64,000 nt of DNA from Streptomyces sp. PH10-H1 (GTDB taxonomy: Bacteria; Actinomycetota; Actinomycetes; Streptomycetales; Streptomycetaceae). Position numbers and translations under genes: made by a program. The notes under the pieces are model-generated. The model searched no databases. It was not told the DNA's origin and saw only the letters and a list, made by a program, of their open reading frames with translations. The DNA lies in assembly GCF_030063355.1 (NCBI RefSeq), contig NZ_JASISZ010000008.1, positions 53,346 through 117,345 of the forward strand, given 5' to 3'. This document shows, in pieces, positions 10,264 to 18,892 of this stretch. The stretch's first letter is position 1, and every line of letters starts with the position of its first letter.

Positions 10264-12108
10264 ATGCCTGAAGCGACTACAGACCCCACGCCCCCCAGAC
10301 CCCGATCCGCCATCCGGTCACTACTGCGGCTGTGGCCGTATGTGCGTCCCATCCGCGGCCGGTTGACCGCGTCCGCGGTGGCGGCAGTCCTCGCGTCGAG
10401 CGTGGCGCTGCTGATCCCGCTGGTCCTGAAGTGGATCGTGGACGGGCCGGTGGTGGACCACGACCCGTCCGGGGTGTGGCTCGGCGGCGGTCTGCTGCTG
10501 CTCCTCGGCCTGCTGGAGGCCGGGCTGTTCGGGATGCGGCGGTGGCTGGTCGCCCGGCCGCTGGCGAGCGTCGAGGCGTCGATGCGCGCCGACCTCTTCC
10601 GGCATCTGCAGCGGCTGCCGGTCGCGTTCCACGATCTGTGGGCCTCGGGACAGCTGCTGTCGCGCGCCACGATGGATCTGCAGATCCTGCGGATGTTCCT
10701 GGCGTTCCCGCTGGTCTTCCTGGTGGTGAACGGCGCCACGATCGTCCTCGGCTTCGCGATCCTGTTCACCCAGGCCTGGACGCTCGGGCTGATGCTGCTG
10801 CTGCCGATCCTCCCGCTGGTGATCCTCTGCTCGGTCTTCGAGGCCCGGTACTCGCTGGCGGCCCGCACCGCGCAGGACCAGGCGGGCGATCTCGCCACGT
10901 TGGTCGAGGAGTCGGTACTCGGCGTGCGGATCATCAAGTCCTTCGGACGGCACCGCAGCCAGGCCGAAGCGTTCCGCGGCAAGGCGCACGGACTGCGCCG
11001 TACCGAACTGCACAAGGCGCGGCTGCTGTCGGACATCTGGGCGCTGATCATGACGCTGCCCGAGGTCGCCATCGGCGCGGCGCTGGTCTTCGGGATCATG
11101 CAGGTGTCCGACGGTGAGCTGTCGGCCGGCACCCTGGTCGCGTTCCTGACCACCGCGCTCGCGCTGCGCTGGCCGGTGGAGTCGCTCGGCTTCCTGCTGG
11201 CGATCAGCAACGAGGCGGCGACGGCGGCCGACCGCTTCTTCGAGGCCATCGACGCCGAGGAGGCCGACGCCTCCGGCATCGGCTCCTACCTCGACAGCGA
11301 CAGCGACTCCGGTGCGGGTGCTGTTTCCGGCGCCGGCGCCGAGGCGGCAGGTACCGCCGACGGCCTGCGGTTCGAGGGCGTGTGCTTCCGCTATCCGGAC
11401 GCGCCCGAGAACACCCCCGACCTCCTCCACGGCATCGATCTGCACATCCGCCCCGGCGAGACGATGGCGCTGGTCGGCGCCACCGGCTGCGGCAAGACCA
11501 CCCTCACCGCGCTGATCCCCCGGCTGCACGACGCCACCGGCGGGCGGATCACCCTCGACGGCGCCGACATAGCGGTCCTGTCCCGGCAGCGGCTGCGCGA
11601 ACTGGTCGCCGTCGCCTTCGAGGAGCCGACGCTCTTCTCCGCGACCATCAGGGAGAACGTGGAAATGGGCGCGGGCCCGGACGGCGTGGACGAGGCGGCC
11701 GTCCTGCGGGCGCTGGAGATCGCCCAGTGCGATTTCGTGGCCCGGCTGCCGCACGGCCCGGACACCCAGGTCGGCGAGCAGGGCCTGAGCCTGTCCGGCG
11801 GCCAGCGGCAACGGCTCGCGCTGGCCCGCGCGGTCGTCGGCCGCCCGGACTTCCTGGTCCTGGACGACCCGCTGTCCGCGCTGGACGTGCACACCGAGGC
11901 GCTCGTCGAGGCCGCGCTGCGCGAGGTCCTGGCGGACAGCACCGCGCTGGTCGTCGCACACCGGCCGTCCACGGTCCTGCTCGCCGACCGCGTCGCCCTG
12001 ATGTCGCGGGGCCGCATCGCCGCGGTCGGCACCCACCACGAACTGCTGCGTACCAACGCGGAGTACCGCCACCTGATGTCCGGCGACAGCGAGAGGAGCG
12101 TGGCCTGA
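10264..12108 (+). CDS. ABC exporter subunit A (fused membrane and ATPase domains, degenerate site)
   Basis: The 614-residue half-transporter has six membrane helices in the first 310 residues, then an acidic Ser/Asp/Gly/Ala linker, then an ATPase domain: Walker A GATGCGKTT, signature LSGGQRQRLALARAV, and Walker B FLVLDDPLSALD. The residue after the Walker B Asp is Asp where the catalytic Glu is expected, so this subunit should carry the inactive composite site of a heterodimeric exporter. Its stop overlaps the start of subunit B (TGATG), so the two are translationally coupled. The pair probably exports a lipophilic compound; substrate unknown. Confidence 0.92.
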   Translation: MPEATTDPTPPRPRSAIRSLLRLWPYVRPIRGRLTASAVAAVLASSVALLIPLVLKWIVDGPVVDHDPSGVWLGGGLLLLLGLLEAGLFGMRRWLVARPLASVEASMRADLFRHLQRLPVAFHDLWASGQLLSRATMDLQILRMFLAFPLVFLVVNGATIVLGFAILFTQAWTLGLMLLLPILPLVILCSVFEARYSLAARTAQDQAGDLATLVEESVLGVRIIKSFGRHRSQAEAFRGKAHGLRRTELHKARLLSDIWALIMTLPEVAIGAALVFGIMQVSDGELSAGTLVAFLTTALALRWPVESLGFLLAISNEAATAADRFFEAIDAEEADASGIGSYLDSDSDSGAGAVSGAGAEAAGTADGLRFEGVCFRYPDAPENTPDLLHGIDLHIRPGETMALVGATGCGKTTLTALIPRLHDATGGRITLDGADIAVLSRQRLRELVAVAFEEPTLFSATIRENVEMGAGPDGVDEAAVLRALEIAQCDFVARLPHGPDTQVGEQGLSLSGGQRQRLALARAVVGRPDFLVLDDPLSALDVHTEALVEAALREVLADSTALVVAHRPSTVLLADRVALMSRGRIAAVGTHHELLRTNAEYRHLMSGDSERSVA

Positions 12109-13991
12109 TGACGTCCGTGGCCGAGCAGACCGGGCAGGCGGATCGTTCCGGGGAGGAGCCGGAGGGCACCGGTGACGACCCCGTACGCCTCCCGGCACCG
12201 GACGACCCGTTCGCCCGGGACCTGCTCCCCTCGCCCAAGGGCGCTCAGCTCAGCCTGCTGAAGTCACTGCTGGCACCGCACAACCGGCGGGTCTGGCTGG
12301 CGACCGTGCTGCTGCTGGTGCAACAGGCCGCCGTGCAGGCCGGGCCGCTGCTGGTGGCGTACGCCATCGACCGGGCGATCCCGGCGCAGCGCGACGGCCG
12401 GCACGGCCCGCTGATCGCGGTGGCCTGCGGCTACCTGGGCTGCGCGCTGGCCTCCGGTGTGCTGCAGCGGGCGTTCATCCGGGTCGCGGCGCGGGTCAGC
12501 CAGGATGTGCTGATCGATCTGCGGGGCCGGATCTTCCGGCACGCGCAGGCGCTCAGCCTGGACTTCCACGAGCGCTACACCTCGGGCCGGCTGATCGCGC
12601 GCGCCACCTCGGACGTCGAGTCGCTGCGCGAGCTGCTGAGCGAGGGCCTGGAGGAGCTGATCGGCGTCATCCTGTCGTCGGTCTACATCTCGGTGATCCT
12701 GCTCTGGCTGGACTGGAAGCTGGGCCTGGCGGCGCTGTTCTCCTGCGGGCCGCTGTATCTGATGATCCGGTCCTTCCAGAAGCGCTCGATGGTCGTCTAC
12801 CGCAAGCGGTCCACCGCGATCGCCGCGGTGATCGTGAAGTTCACCGAGACGATGAACGGCATCCGGCCGGTGCAGGCGTTCCGCCGCGAGAAGCCGAACG
12901 AGGCGGCCTTCGCCGAACTGAACACCACCCATGAGCGGATCAACGGGGACGCGATCCTGGAGATGGCGCGTTATGTGGTCGGTTCCCGGCTGCTGGCCAA
13001 CGTGGCGCTCTCCGGGATCGTGCTGTGGGGCGCGTACCGGGTGGCCGACGGCGGTCTGGCGCTGGGCGTGCTGGCGGCGTTCGTGCTGTATCTGCGCCGG
13101 CTGTACGACCCCATCGACCGGCTCGGCATGTTCCTCAACTCGTATCAGTCTGCCGCCGCGTCGCTGGAGAAGGTCGCCGGGCTGCTGGCGCAGCGCCCGT
13201 CGGTGCCCGAGCCGGCCGAGCCGCGGACACTGCCCGGCCGGGACGGCGAACTGCCGGGCCGTGAGGTGCTCTTCGACGGCACCCGCTTCGCCTACCGCAC
13301 CGGCGGTGAGATCCTTCCGGTCTTCGATCTGCGGATCCCGGCCGGGCAGACGGTGGCGGTGGTCGGGGCGACCGGCGCGGGCAAGTCGACGCTCGCCAAA
13401 CTGCTGGCCCGTTTCTACGACCCGACGGACGGCCGGATCACGCTGGACGGCGTCCCGTTGCGGGAACTCGCGCTGCCGGAGCTGCGTCGCGGGGTCGTGA
13501 TGGTGACGCAGGAGGCGTTCCTCTTCTCCGGGACGGTCGCGGAGAACATCGCGATCGGCAAGCCGGACGCCGGCCGCGAGGAGATCGAGCGGGCCGCGAA
13601 GGCGATCGGCGCGCATGATTTCATCGCCGCGCTGCCGGACGGCTACGACACGGACGTCCGCAAGCGCGGCGGCCGGATCTCCGCCGGTCAGCGGCAGTTG
13701 GTGGCGTTCGCGCGGGCCCTGCTCGCCGACCCCGCGGTGCTGATCCTGGACGAGGCGACGTCCTCGCTCGACGTGCCGGGCGAGCGCGCGGTGCAGCACG
13801 CGATGGACACGGTGCTGCGCGGCCGGACCGCGGTGATCATCGCGCACCGGCTGTCGACGGTGGAGATCGCCGACCGGGTGCTGGTCATGGAGGGCGGCCG
13901 GATCGTCGAGGACGGCGCCCCCGCCGACCTGATCACGGACCGTGGCCGGTTCGCGGATCTGCACGCCGCCTGGCGGGACAGTCTGGTCTGA
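12108..13991 (+). CDS. ABC exporter subunit B (fused membrane and ATPase domains, canonical Walker B)
   Basis: The 627-residue half-transporter starts at ATG 12108, overlapping the stop of subunit A by one base. A hydrophilic N-terminus of about 50 residues precedes six membrane helices. The ATPase domain has Walker A GATGAGKST, Walker B VLILDEATSSLD with the catalytic Glu, the H-loop IIAHRLSTV, and a non-canonical signature RISAGQRQL. A canonical Walker B opposite a degenerate signature is the expected complement to subunit A, as in TM287/288-type heterodimers. Together they form one full exporter in the plasma membrane. Confidence 0.93.
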   Translation: MTSVAEQTGQADRSGEEPEGTGDDPVRLPAPDDPFARDLLPSPKGAQLSLLKSLLAPHNRRVWLATVLLLVQQAAVQAGPLLVAYAIDRAIPAQRDGRHGPLIAVACGYLGCALASGVLQRAFIRVAARVSQDVLIDLRGRIFRHAQALSLDFHERYTSGRLIARATSDVESLRELLSEGLEELIGVILSSVYISVILLWLDWKLGLAALFSCGPLYLMIRSFQKRSMVVYRKRSTAIAAVIVKFTETMNGIRPVQAFRREKPNEAAFAELNTTHERINGDAILEMARYVVGSRLLANVALSGIVLWGAYRVADGGLALGVLAAFVLYLRRLYDPIDRLGMFLNSYQSAAASLEKVAGLLAQRPSVPEPAEPRTLPGRDGELPGREVLFDGTRFAYRTGGEILPVFDLRIPAGQTVAVVGATGAGKSTLAKLLARFYDPTDGRITLDGVPLRELALPELRRGVVMVTQEAFLFSGTVAENIAIGKPDAGREEIERAAKAIGAHDFIAALPDGYDTDVRKRGGRISAGQRQLVAFARALLADPAVLILDEATSSLDVPGERAVQHAMDTVLRGRTAVIIAHRLSTVEIADRVLVMEGGRIVEDGAPADLITDRGRFADLHAAWRDSLV

Positions 13992-14285
13992 GCGGACGAC
14001 CCGATACAGCGGCGTCTGTACCGCGTCCGTATACCGGGCGCCGCTCATCGGTCAACGGACGGAATTCGGCCAAGTTTTCGCCATGGCAATGACATGTACT
14101 GGTAAACAGTGGCACTCTTCCCGCAGTCGCTGCAGAGCACTCCCCCCCACAGGCACCAGGGGTCTGTGCAGCCGCAGCGGTCACGCACGTCCCACCCGCA
14201 CGTCGCTCTACCCGGGCAGCACACAACCCCACCTGCCCGTCTGTTCACGGCCCCGATCCCGTGGCCGCCGCAGAAGGAGTTCCGA
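13992..14285. other. Intergenic region upstream of the metalloprotease
   Basis: About 294 bases separate the ABC exporter from the protease. No gene is supported: the frame that extends the protease upstream to 14109 has no signal peptide and is Pro/His rich. The ribosome site AAGGAG (14274-14279) belongs to the GTG at 14286. I recognise no operator. Confidence 0.6.
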
Positions 14286-16565
14286 GTGAGACGATCCCCC
14301 CGCAAGGCAGTCGCGGCAGGCGCCCTCGCCGCCACCGCCGCCCTGCTCGCCGTGGCACTGCCCTCGGGCACCGCCACAGCAGGCACCGACGCGCAGAGCG
14401 CCCCCCACGTACAGCCCCGGTCCGGCGCCCTGCCGGCCGCGCTGTCCGCCTCCCAGCGCGCCACGTTGCTGGCCGACGCCAACACCAACCTCGCCCGTAC
14501 CGCCGGCGAACTGCGCCTCGGCGCCAAGGAAAAGCTCATACCGACCAGCGTCCTGAAGGACGCCGACGGCACCGTCCACACCCGCTACCAGCGCACCTAC
14601 GACGGCCTGTCCGTCCTGGGCGGCGACCTGGTCATCGCGACCACGGCCGCCGGCGCCACCACGAGTGTCAACAGGGCGACCAACGCCGAGATCTCGGTGC
14701 CGAGCACCACGGCCACCGCGAGCGCCGCCTCCGCGACGTCCTTCGCGATCAGCCGGGCCAAGGCGCAGGGCGCGCAGAGCCCGGCCGTGGCCGGCTCCCC
14801 GCACAAGGTCGTCTGGGCCGCCTCCGGCGTGCCGGTACTGGCCTGGGAGTCCGTCGTCGGCGGACTGCAGGACGACGGCACCCCGAGCCAGCTGCACGTC
14901 ATCACCAACGCCAAGACCGGTGACCGGCTCTTCGAGTACCAGGGCATCGAGAACGGCATCGGCAACAGCGAGTACAGCGGCCAGGTCACCATCGGCACCA
15001 CGCTGTCCGGCTCCACGTACAGCCTGACCGACGGCGCCCGTGGCGGTCACAAGACCTACAACCTCAACCACGGCAGCTCGGGCACCGGCACCCTCTTCTC
15101 GAAGTCCTCGGACACGTGGGGCAACGGCCTCCCGTCCAACGCCGAGACCGCGGGCGTCGACGCGGCCTACGGCGCCCAGGAGACCTGGGACTTCTACAAG
15201 AACGTCATGGGCCGCAACGGCATACGCAACGACGGAGTCGGCGCGTACTCCCGTACCCACTACGGAAACGCTTACGTCAACGCCTTCTGGGACGACGGCT
15301 GCTTCTGCATGACGTACGGCGACGGCGCGGGCAACAACAAGCCGCTGACCTCGCTCGACGTGGCCGGCCACGAGATGAGCCACGGCGTCACCGCCGCCAC
15401 CGCGGCCCTGAACTACAGCGGTGAGTCCGGCGGCCTCAACGAGGCGACCTCGGACATCTTCGGCACCTCGGTCGAGTTCTACGCCAACAACGCCAACGAT
15501 GTCGGTGACTACCTCATCGGCGAGAAGATCGACATCAACGGCAACGGCACCCCGCTGCGCTACCAGGACAAACCCTCGCGCGACGGCAACTCGCCCGACA
15601 ACTGGTCCTCCGGCATCGGCGGCCTGGACGTGCACTACTCGTCCGGCCCGGCGAACCACTTCTTCTACCTGCTGTCCGAGGGCAGCGGCACGAAGGTGAT
15701 CAACGGGGTCACGTACAACAGCCCCACCGCCGACAACCTGCCGGTCCCCGGCATCGGCCGGGACAGCGCCTCCAGGCTCTGGTACAAGGCGCTGAGCGAG
15801 CGCTTCACCTCCACCACCAACTACGCGGCCGCCCGCACGCAGAGCCTGCAGGCCGCCGCCGACCTGTGGGGTGCGGGCAGCGCGACCTACAACACGGTCG
15901 CCAACACCTGGGCCGCGATCGGTGTCGGTTCGCGGGTCCCGACCGGCGGCGTCACGGTCACCAAGCCGGCCGACCAGAACACCGTCGTGAACACCGCCGC
16001 CAGCCTGCAGATCCAGGCCAGCACCAGCAACGGCGGCGCGCTGACCTACACCGCGACCGGTCTGCCGGCCGGTCTGTCGGTCAACGCCTCGAACGGTCTG
16101 ATCTCCGGCACGCCGACCACGGTCGGTAACAACAGCGTGACGGTCACGGCGAAGGACTCCACCAACGCCACCGGCTCGGCCACGTTCAACTGGACGATCA
16201 GCCCCACCGGTGGCGGCGGCAACGTCTTCGAGAACACCACCGACGTGCCGATCCCGGACCACGGCGCCGCGGTGTACTCCGACATCCCGGTCACCGGACG
16301 CACCGGCAACGCCCCGAGCACCCTGCAGGTGGGCGTGAACATCGTCCACACCTACCGCGGCGACCTGGTCATCGACCTGGTCGCCCCCGACGGCACCACG
16401 TTCCGGCTGAAGAACTCCAGCGGGTCGGACTCGGCCGCCAACGTGCTCACCACCTACACGGTCAACGCCTCCAGCAAGGTCGCCAACGGCACCTGGCGGC
16501 TCAAGGTCCAGGACGTCTACAGCGTCGACAGCGGTTACATCAACAGCTGGAAGCTCACCTTCTGA
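14286..16565 (+). CDS. Secreted M4-family zinc metalloprotease with P-domain
   Basis: The 759-residue precursor starts at GTG 14286, with AAGGAG 6 nt upstream. It has a twin-arginine-like or Sec signal (RRSPRKAV followed by a hydrophobic run to TATAG), an FTP/PepSY propeptide (about 50-210), and a thermolysin-type catalytic domain. HEMSH (H362, E363, H366) and Glu386 in GGLNEATSD are the zinc and catalytic residues, spaced as in thermolysin. VHYSSGPANHFFY carries the later His. A putative Ig domain (about 560-645, VTVTKPADQNT onward) and a C-terminal proprotein-convertase P-domain follow. It is an extracellular endopeptidase for nutrient scavenging; the tail domains probably aid folding or substrate binding. 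Confidence 0.94.
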   Translation: MRRSPRKAVAAGALAATAALLAVALPSGTATAGTDAQSAPHVQPRSGALPAALSASQRATLLADANTNLARTAGELRLGAKEKLIPTSVLKDADGTVHTRYQRTYDGLSVLGGDLVIATTAAGATTSVNRATNAEISVPSTTATASAASATSFAISRAKAQGAQSPAVAGSPHKVVWAASGVPVLAWESVVGGLQDDGTPSQLHVITNAKTGDRLFEYQGIENGIGNSEYSGQVTIGTTLSGSTYSLTDGARGGHKTYNLNHGSSGTGTLFSKSSDTWGNGLPSNAETAGVDAAYGAQETWDFYKNVMGRNGIRNDGVGAYSRTHYGNAYVNAFWDDGCFCMTYGDGAGNNKPLTSLDVAGHEMSHGVTAATAALNYSGESGGLNEATSDIFGTSVEFYANNANDVGDYLIGEKIDINGNGTPLRYQDKPSRDGNSPDNWSSGIGGLDVHYSSGPANHFFYLLSEGSGTKVINGVTYNSPTADNLPVPGIGRDSASRLWYKALSERFTSTTNYAAARTQSLQAAADLWGAGSATYNTVANTWAAIGVGSRVPTGGVTVTKPADQNTVVNTAASLQIQASTSNGGALTYTATGLPAGLSVNASNGLISGTPTTVGNNSVTVTAKDSTNATGSATFNWTISPTGGGGNVFENTTDVPIPDHGAAVYSDIPVTGRTGNAPSTLQVGVNIVHTYRGDLVIDLVAPDGTTFRLKNSSGSDSAANVLTTYTVNASSKVANGTWRLKVQDVYSVDSGYINSWKLTF

Positions 16566-16579
16566 GCCGGAGCGAACGC

Positions 16580-16623
16580 CCTGAGGATGGCCTGAGGATG
16601 GCCTGAGGGCGCCCTGAGGAACC
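16580..16623. repeat. Four 11-nt direct repeats (CCTGAGG units)
   Basis: CCTGAGGATGG occurs twice in a row, followed by CCTGAGGGCGC and CCTGAGGAACC, all in an 11-nt register, starting 14 bases after the protease stop. They may be a regulator site for the downstream cold-shock gene or slippage products. Confidence 0.8.
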
Positions 16624-16696
16624 CCATCGGCGGTCGCGCTGTGTGACTAACGTCATGCCGCGCGACCGCTTTCCAGATGATCATCCGCGAGTTCTC

Positions 16697-16705
16697 TGGT
16701 ACAGT
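16697..16705 (+). promoter_or_regulatory. Extended -10 promoter of the cold-shock gene
   Basis: TGGTACAGT combines a TGN extension with TACAGT. Transcription would start near 16712 and give a leader of about 160 nt, in keeping with the long leaders known for cold-shock genes. No clear -35 box is seen. Confidence 0.4.
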
Positions 16706-16739
16706 TGGCTGCGTTGCAGTTGTGGTACCCATGAACTCC

Positions 16740-16779
16740 ATGTGCGCCCGGTCCTTGCGGCCAGGCGCACATTTGTTTT
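16740..16779 (+). promoter_or_regulatory. Attenuator-like hairpin with U-tract in the csp leader
   Basis: TGTGCGCC (16741-16748) pairs with GGCGCACA (16764-16771), with one more A-T pair, and is followed by TTTGTTTT (16772-16779). This has the form of an intrinsic terminator placed about 100 nt before the start codon of the cold-shock gene, so it may act as an attenuator. Confidence 0.55.
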
Positions 16780-16837
16780 ACCGGCGTCATGTCCGGTGTG
16801 GGGAGATCATCGCGGCGACGCGGCATCCGTAAAGTGC

Positions 16838-16859
16838 GGGTGCTGTATTAACTGCACCC
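16838..16859 (+). promoter_or_regulatory. Hairpin next to the csp ribosome site
   Basis: GGGTGC (16838-16843) pairs with GCACCC (16854-16859) around a 10-nt AU-rich loop. It ends 3 nt before the ribosome site AGGGAG (16863-16868), which is 6 nt from the ATG. It could tune translation with temperature. Confidence 0.45.
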
Positions 16860-16874
16860 ATTAGGGAGACAGAC

Positions 16875-17078
16875 ATGGCTACCGGAACCGTTAAGTGGTT
16901 CAACTCGGAAAAGGGCTTCGGCTTCATCGAGCAGGACGGCGGCGGCGCTGACGTCTTCGCCCACTACTCGAACATCGCCACCCAGGGCTTCCGTGAGCTC
17001 CAGGAGGGCCAGAAGGTCTCCTTCGACGTCACGCAGGGCCAGAAGGGCCCGCAGGCCGAGAACATCCAGCCCCTCTGA
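16875..17078 (+). CDS. Cold-shock protein, CspA family
   Basis: The 67-residue protein is one OB-fold cold-shock domain of standard length. It has [20 protein letters not shown] with the RNP1 motif KGFGFIE, and DVFAHYSNI with RNP2 (VFAHYS). It binds single-stranded RNA or DNA and acts as an RNA chaperone in the cytoplasm. The start is fixed by AGGGAG 6 nt upstream. The long leader with two hairpins, and a DEAD-box helicase gene directly downstream, suggest a cold or RNA-structure response. A very strong hairpin separates the two genes, so they are probably separate transcripts. Confidence 0.97.
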   Translation: MATGTVKWFNSEKGFGFIEQDGGGADVFAHYSNIATQGFRELQEGQKVSFDVTQGQKGPQAENIQPL

Positions 17079-17108
17079 GGCACCTCTGAGCGCTGATCGC
17101 GCCCAGTA

Positions 17109-17144
17109 GCGAGAGGCCCGCACCGCACGGTGCGGGCCTCTCGC
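17109..17144 (+). terminator. Strong terminator after the cold-shock gene
   Basis: GCGAGAGGCCCGCACCG (17109-17125) and its perfect complement (17128-17144) form a 17-bp stem with a minimal loop, 31 bases past the stop. No U-tract follows, as is common in Streptomyces. Confidence 0.85.
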
Positions 17145-17288
17145 GCGCAGCGGAAACAAAACATGTGCGGTGCGCGACAGCACCGCAGGACGCCGGTCCG
17201 CAGGCGTCGAAGAGGCAGTCCGCGATCCGCCGGACCGCCCCTGGCGCCGAGGGACCTCCCTCGTCTCCGTCCCGAGGAAGGTTCCCCC

Positions 17289-18815
17289 TTGAAGTTGTTC
17301 TCCGAACTGTCGATCTCCCCCGCACTGGTCTCCGCCCTGAACGACAACGGCGTCACCGAGCCGTTCCCGATCCAGGCCGCGACGATGCCCGACGCGCTCG
17401 CCGGCCGGGACGTCCTGGGCCGCGGCCGTACCGGCTCCGGCAAGACCCTCGCCTTCGGCCTCCCGATGCTCACCCGCACCGCCGGGCAGCGCGCCGACTC
17501 CAAGCACCCGCTGGCGCTCGTCCTGGTCCCGACGCGTGAGCTCGCGACCCAGGTCACCGAGGCGCTCGCGCCGTACGCGCAGGTGCTCGGGCTCCGCCAG
17601 ACGACCGTGGTCGGCGGCGCGTCCATCACCCGCCAGATCGCCGCGCTGCGCAATGGCGCCGAGATCCTCGTCGCCACTCCCGGCCGGCTCGCCGACCTCA
17701 TCGACCGCCGGGCGTGCATGCTCGACCAGGTCGAGATCACGGTCCTGGACGAGGCCGACCAGATGGCCGACATGGGCTTCCTGCCGCAGGTCACCAAGTT
17801 GCTCGACCAGGTGAAACCGAACGGGCAGCGGATGCTCTTCTCCGCCACCCTGGACAAGAATGTCGACCGGCTGGTCAAGCGCTTCCTGCACAGCCCGGTC
17901 ACCCACTCGGTGGACCCGTCGGCCGCGACGGTGACGACCATGGAGCACCACGTGCTGCATGTGGACGACGACACCAAGCGCGCCGTCACCGCCGAGATCG
18001 CCGCCCGTGAGGGTGGCGTGATCATGTTCGTCGACACCAAGCGCGGCGCCGACCGGCTCACCAAGCACCTGCTGGCCGCCGGGATCACCGCCGTCGCCCT
18101 GCACGGCGGCAAGTCCCAGCCGCAGCGCAACCGCGCCCTGGACCAGTTCCGTACCGGCAAGGCCACCGCGCTGGTCGCCACCAACGTCGCCGCCCGCGGT
18201 ATCCACATCGACGGGCTCGACATGGTCGTGAACGTCGACCCGCCCGGCGACCACAAGGACTACCTGCACCGCGGCGGCCGTACCGCGCGGGCCGGCGAGT
18301 CCGGCACCGTCATCACCCTGGTGCTGCCCGCGCAGCGCCGCGAGAACGCCCGCCTGATGGCGCTGGCCGGCATCAAGCCGCACACGGCTCGGGTCCGCCC
18401 CGGCGACCCCGAGCTGGTGCGCGTCACCGGCGCCCGCAAGCCGTCCGGCTCCGCCGTCACCATCCACGACCCGGTGCACGCCGCCGCCCAGGAAGCCGCC
18501 AAGCCGAAGGCGAAGGTGTCCGGCACCCGTGGCCGCGGACGGCGCCCCGCGGGCGCCACCGCGGGCGCGGGCGCCAGTGCCGCTCCGACGGGTACGCCGC
18601 GCAGCGCCGGCAACAGCCGCGGCGGACGCGGCGGCCGGCCCCGTACCGACGCCGAGGGCGCCGGTGCGGCGGCCGGTCGCAGCGGTGTCAACGGCCGCGG
18701 TGGCACCCCCGGGCGCCCCGCCGCGGGCAGCCGCACGGCCGCGGGCCGCGGCGGCGCCGTGGGCCGGCGCGCCCGCCGCGAGGACGGCACGGGCGGCACC
18801 CGCCGCGCCGCCTGA
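17289..18815 (+). CDS. DEAD-box ATP-dependent RNA helicase
   Basis: I place the start at TTG 17289 because GAGGAAGG lies 7 nt upstream, which gives 508 residues (LKLFSELSISPALV). The frame is open back to 17130 and encodes an Arg-rich stretch, so an upstream start such as ATG 17163 cannot be excluded. Motifs run in order: Q motif FPIQAAT, Walker A GRTGSGKT, PTRELA, TPGR, VLDEADQMADMGF, FSATLD, then the second RecA domain with VATNVAARGIHI and HRGGRTARAG. The C-terminal 110 residues are Gly/Arg/Ala rich, a typical RNA-binding tail. It should unwind RNA duplexes, in cold stress or ribosome assembly. Confidence 0.92.
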   Translation: MKLFSELSISPALVSALNDNGVTEPFPIQAATMPDALAGRDVLGRGRTGSGKTLAFGLPMLTRTAGQRADSKHPLALVLVPTRELATQVTEALAPYAQVLGLRQTTVVGGASITRQIAALRNGAEILVATPGRLADLIDRRACMLDQVEITVLDEADQMADMGFLPQVTKLLDQVKPNGQRMLFSATLDKNVDRLVKRFLHSPVTHSVDPSAATVTTMEHHVLHVDDDTKRAVTAEIAAREGGVIMFVDTKRGADRLTKHLLAAGITAVALHGGKSQPQRNRALDQFRTGKATALVATNVAARGIHIDGLDMVVNVDPPGDHKDYLHRGGRTARAGESGTVITLVLPAQRRENARLMALAGIKPHTARVRPGDPELVRVTGARKPSGSAVTIHDPVHAAAQEAAKPKAKVSGTRGRGRRPAGATAGAGASAAPTGTPRSAGNSRGGRGGRPRTDAEGAGAAAGRSGVNGRGGTPGRPAAGSRTAAGRGGAVGRRARREDGTGGTRRAA

Positions 18816-18842
18816 CGCACGACATGAACTGAGCGCAGCGCA

Positions 18843-18885
18843 CGACACGGCCGGTACGGGACATCACCCCGTACCGGCCGTGTCG
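18843..18885. terminator. Bidirectional terminator between helicase and glgP
   Basis: An 18-bp perfect stem (18843-18860 with 18868-18885) and the loop ACATCAC separate the two convergent genes and can terminate both. Confidence 0.85.
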
Positions 18886-18892
18886 CGTTCGG

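Noticed and set aside
14208..16349. 713-codon open frame on the minus strand
   Set aside because: It is the exact shadow of the M4 protease gene. Its translation is Val/Gly/Arg/Ala rich with no motif. High-GC DNA produces such frames throughout this window.
16643..16864. 73-codon frame in the cold-shock leader
   Set aside because: It spans the two hairpins of the leader, has no ribosome site and no recognisable protein features.
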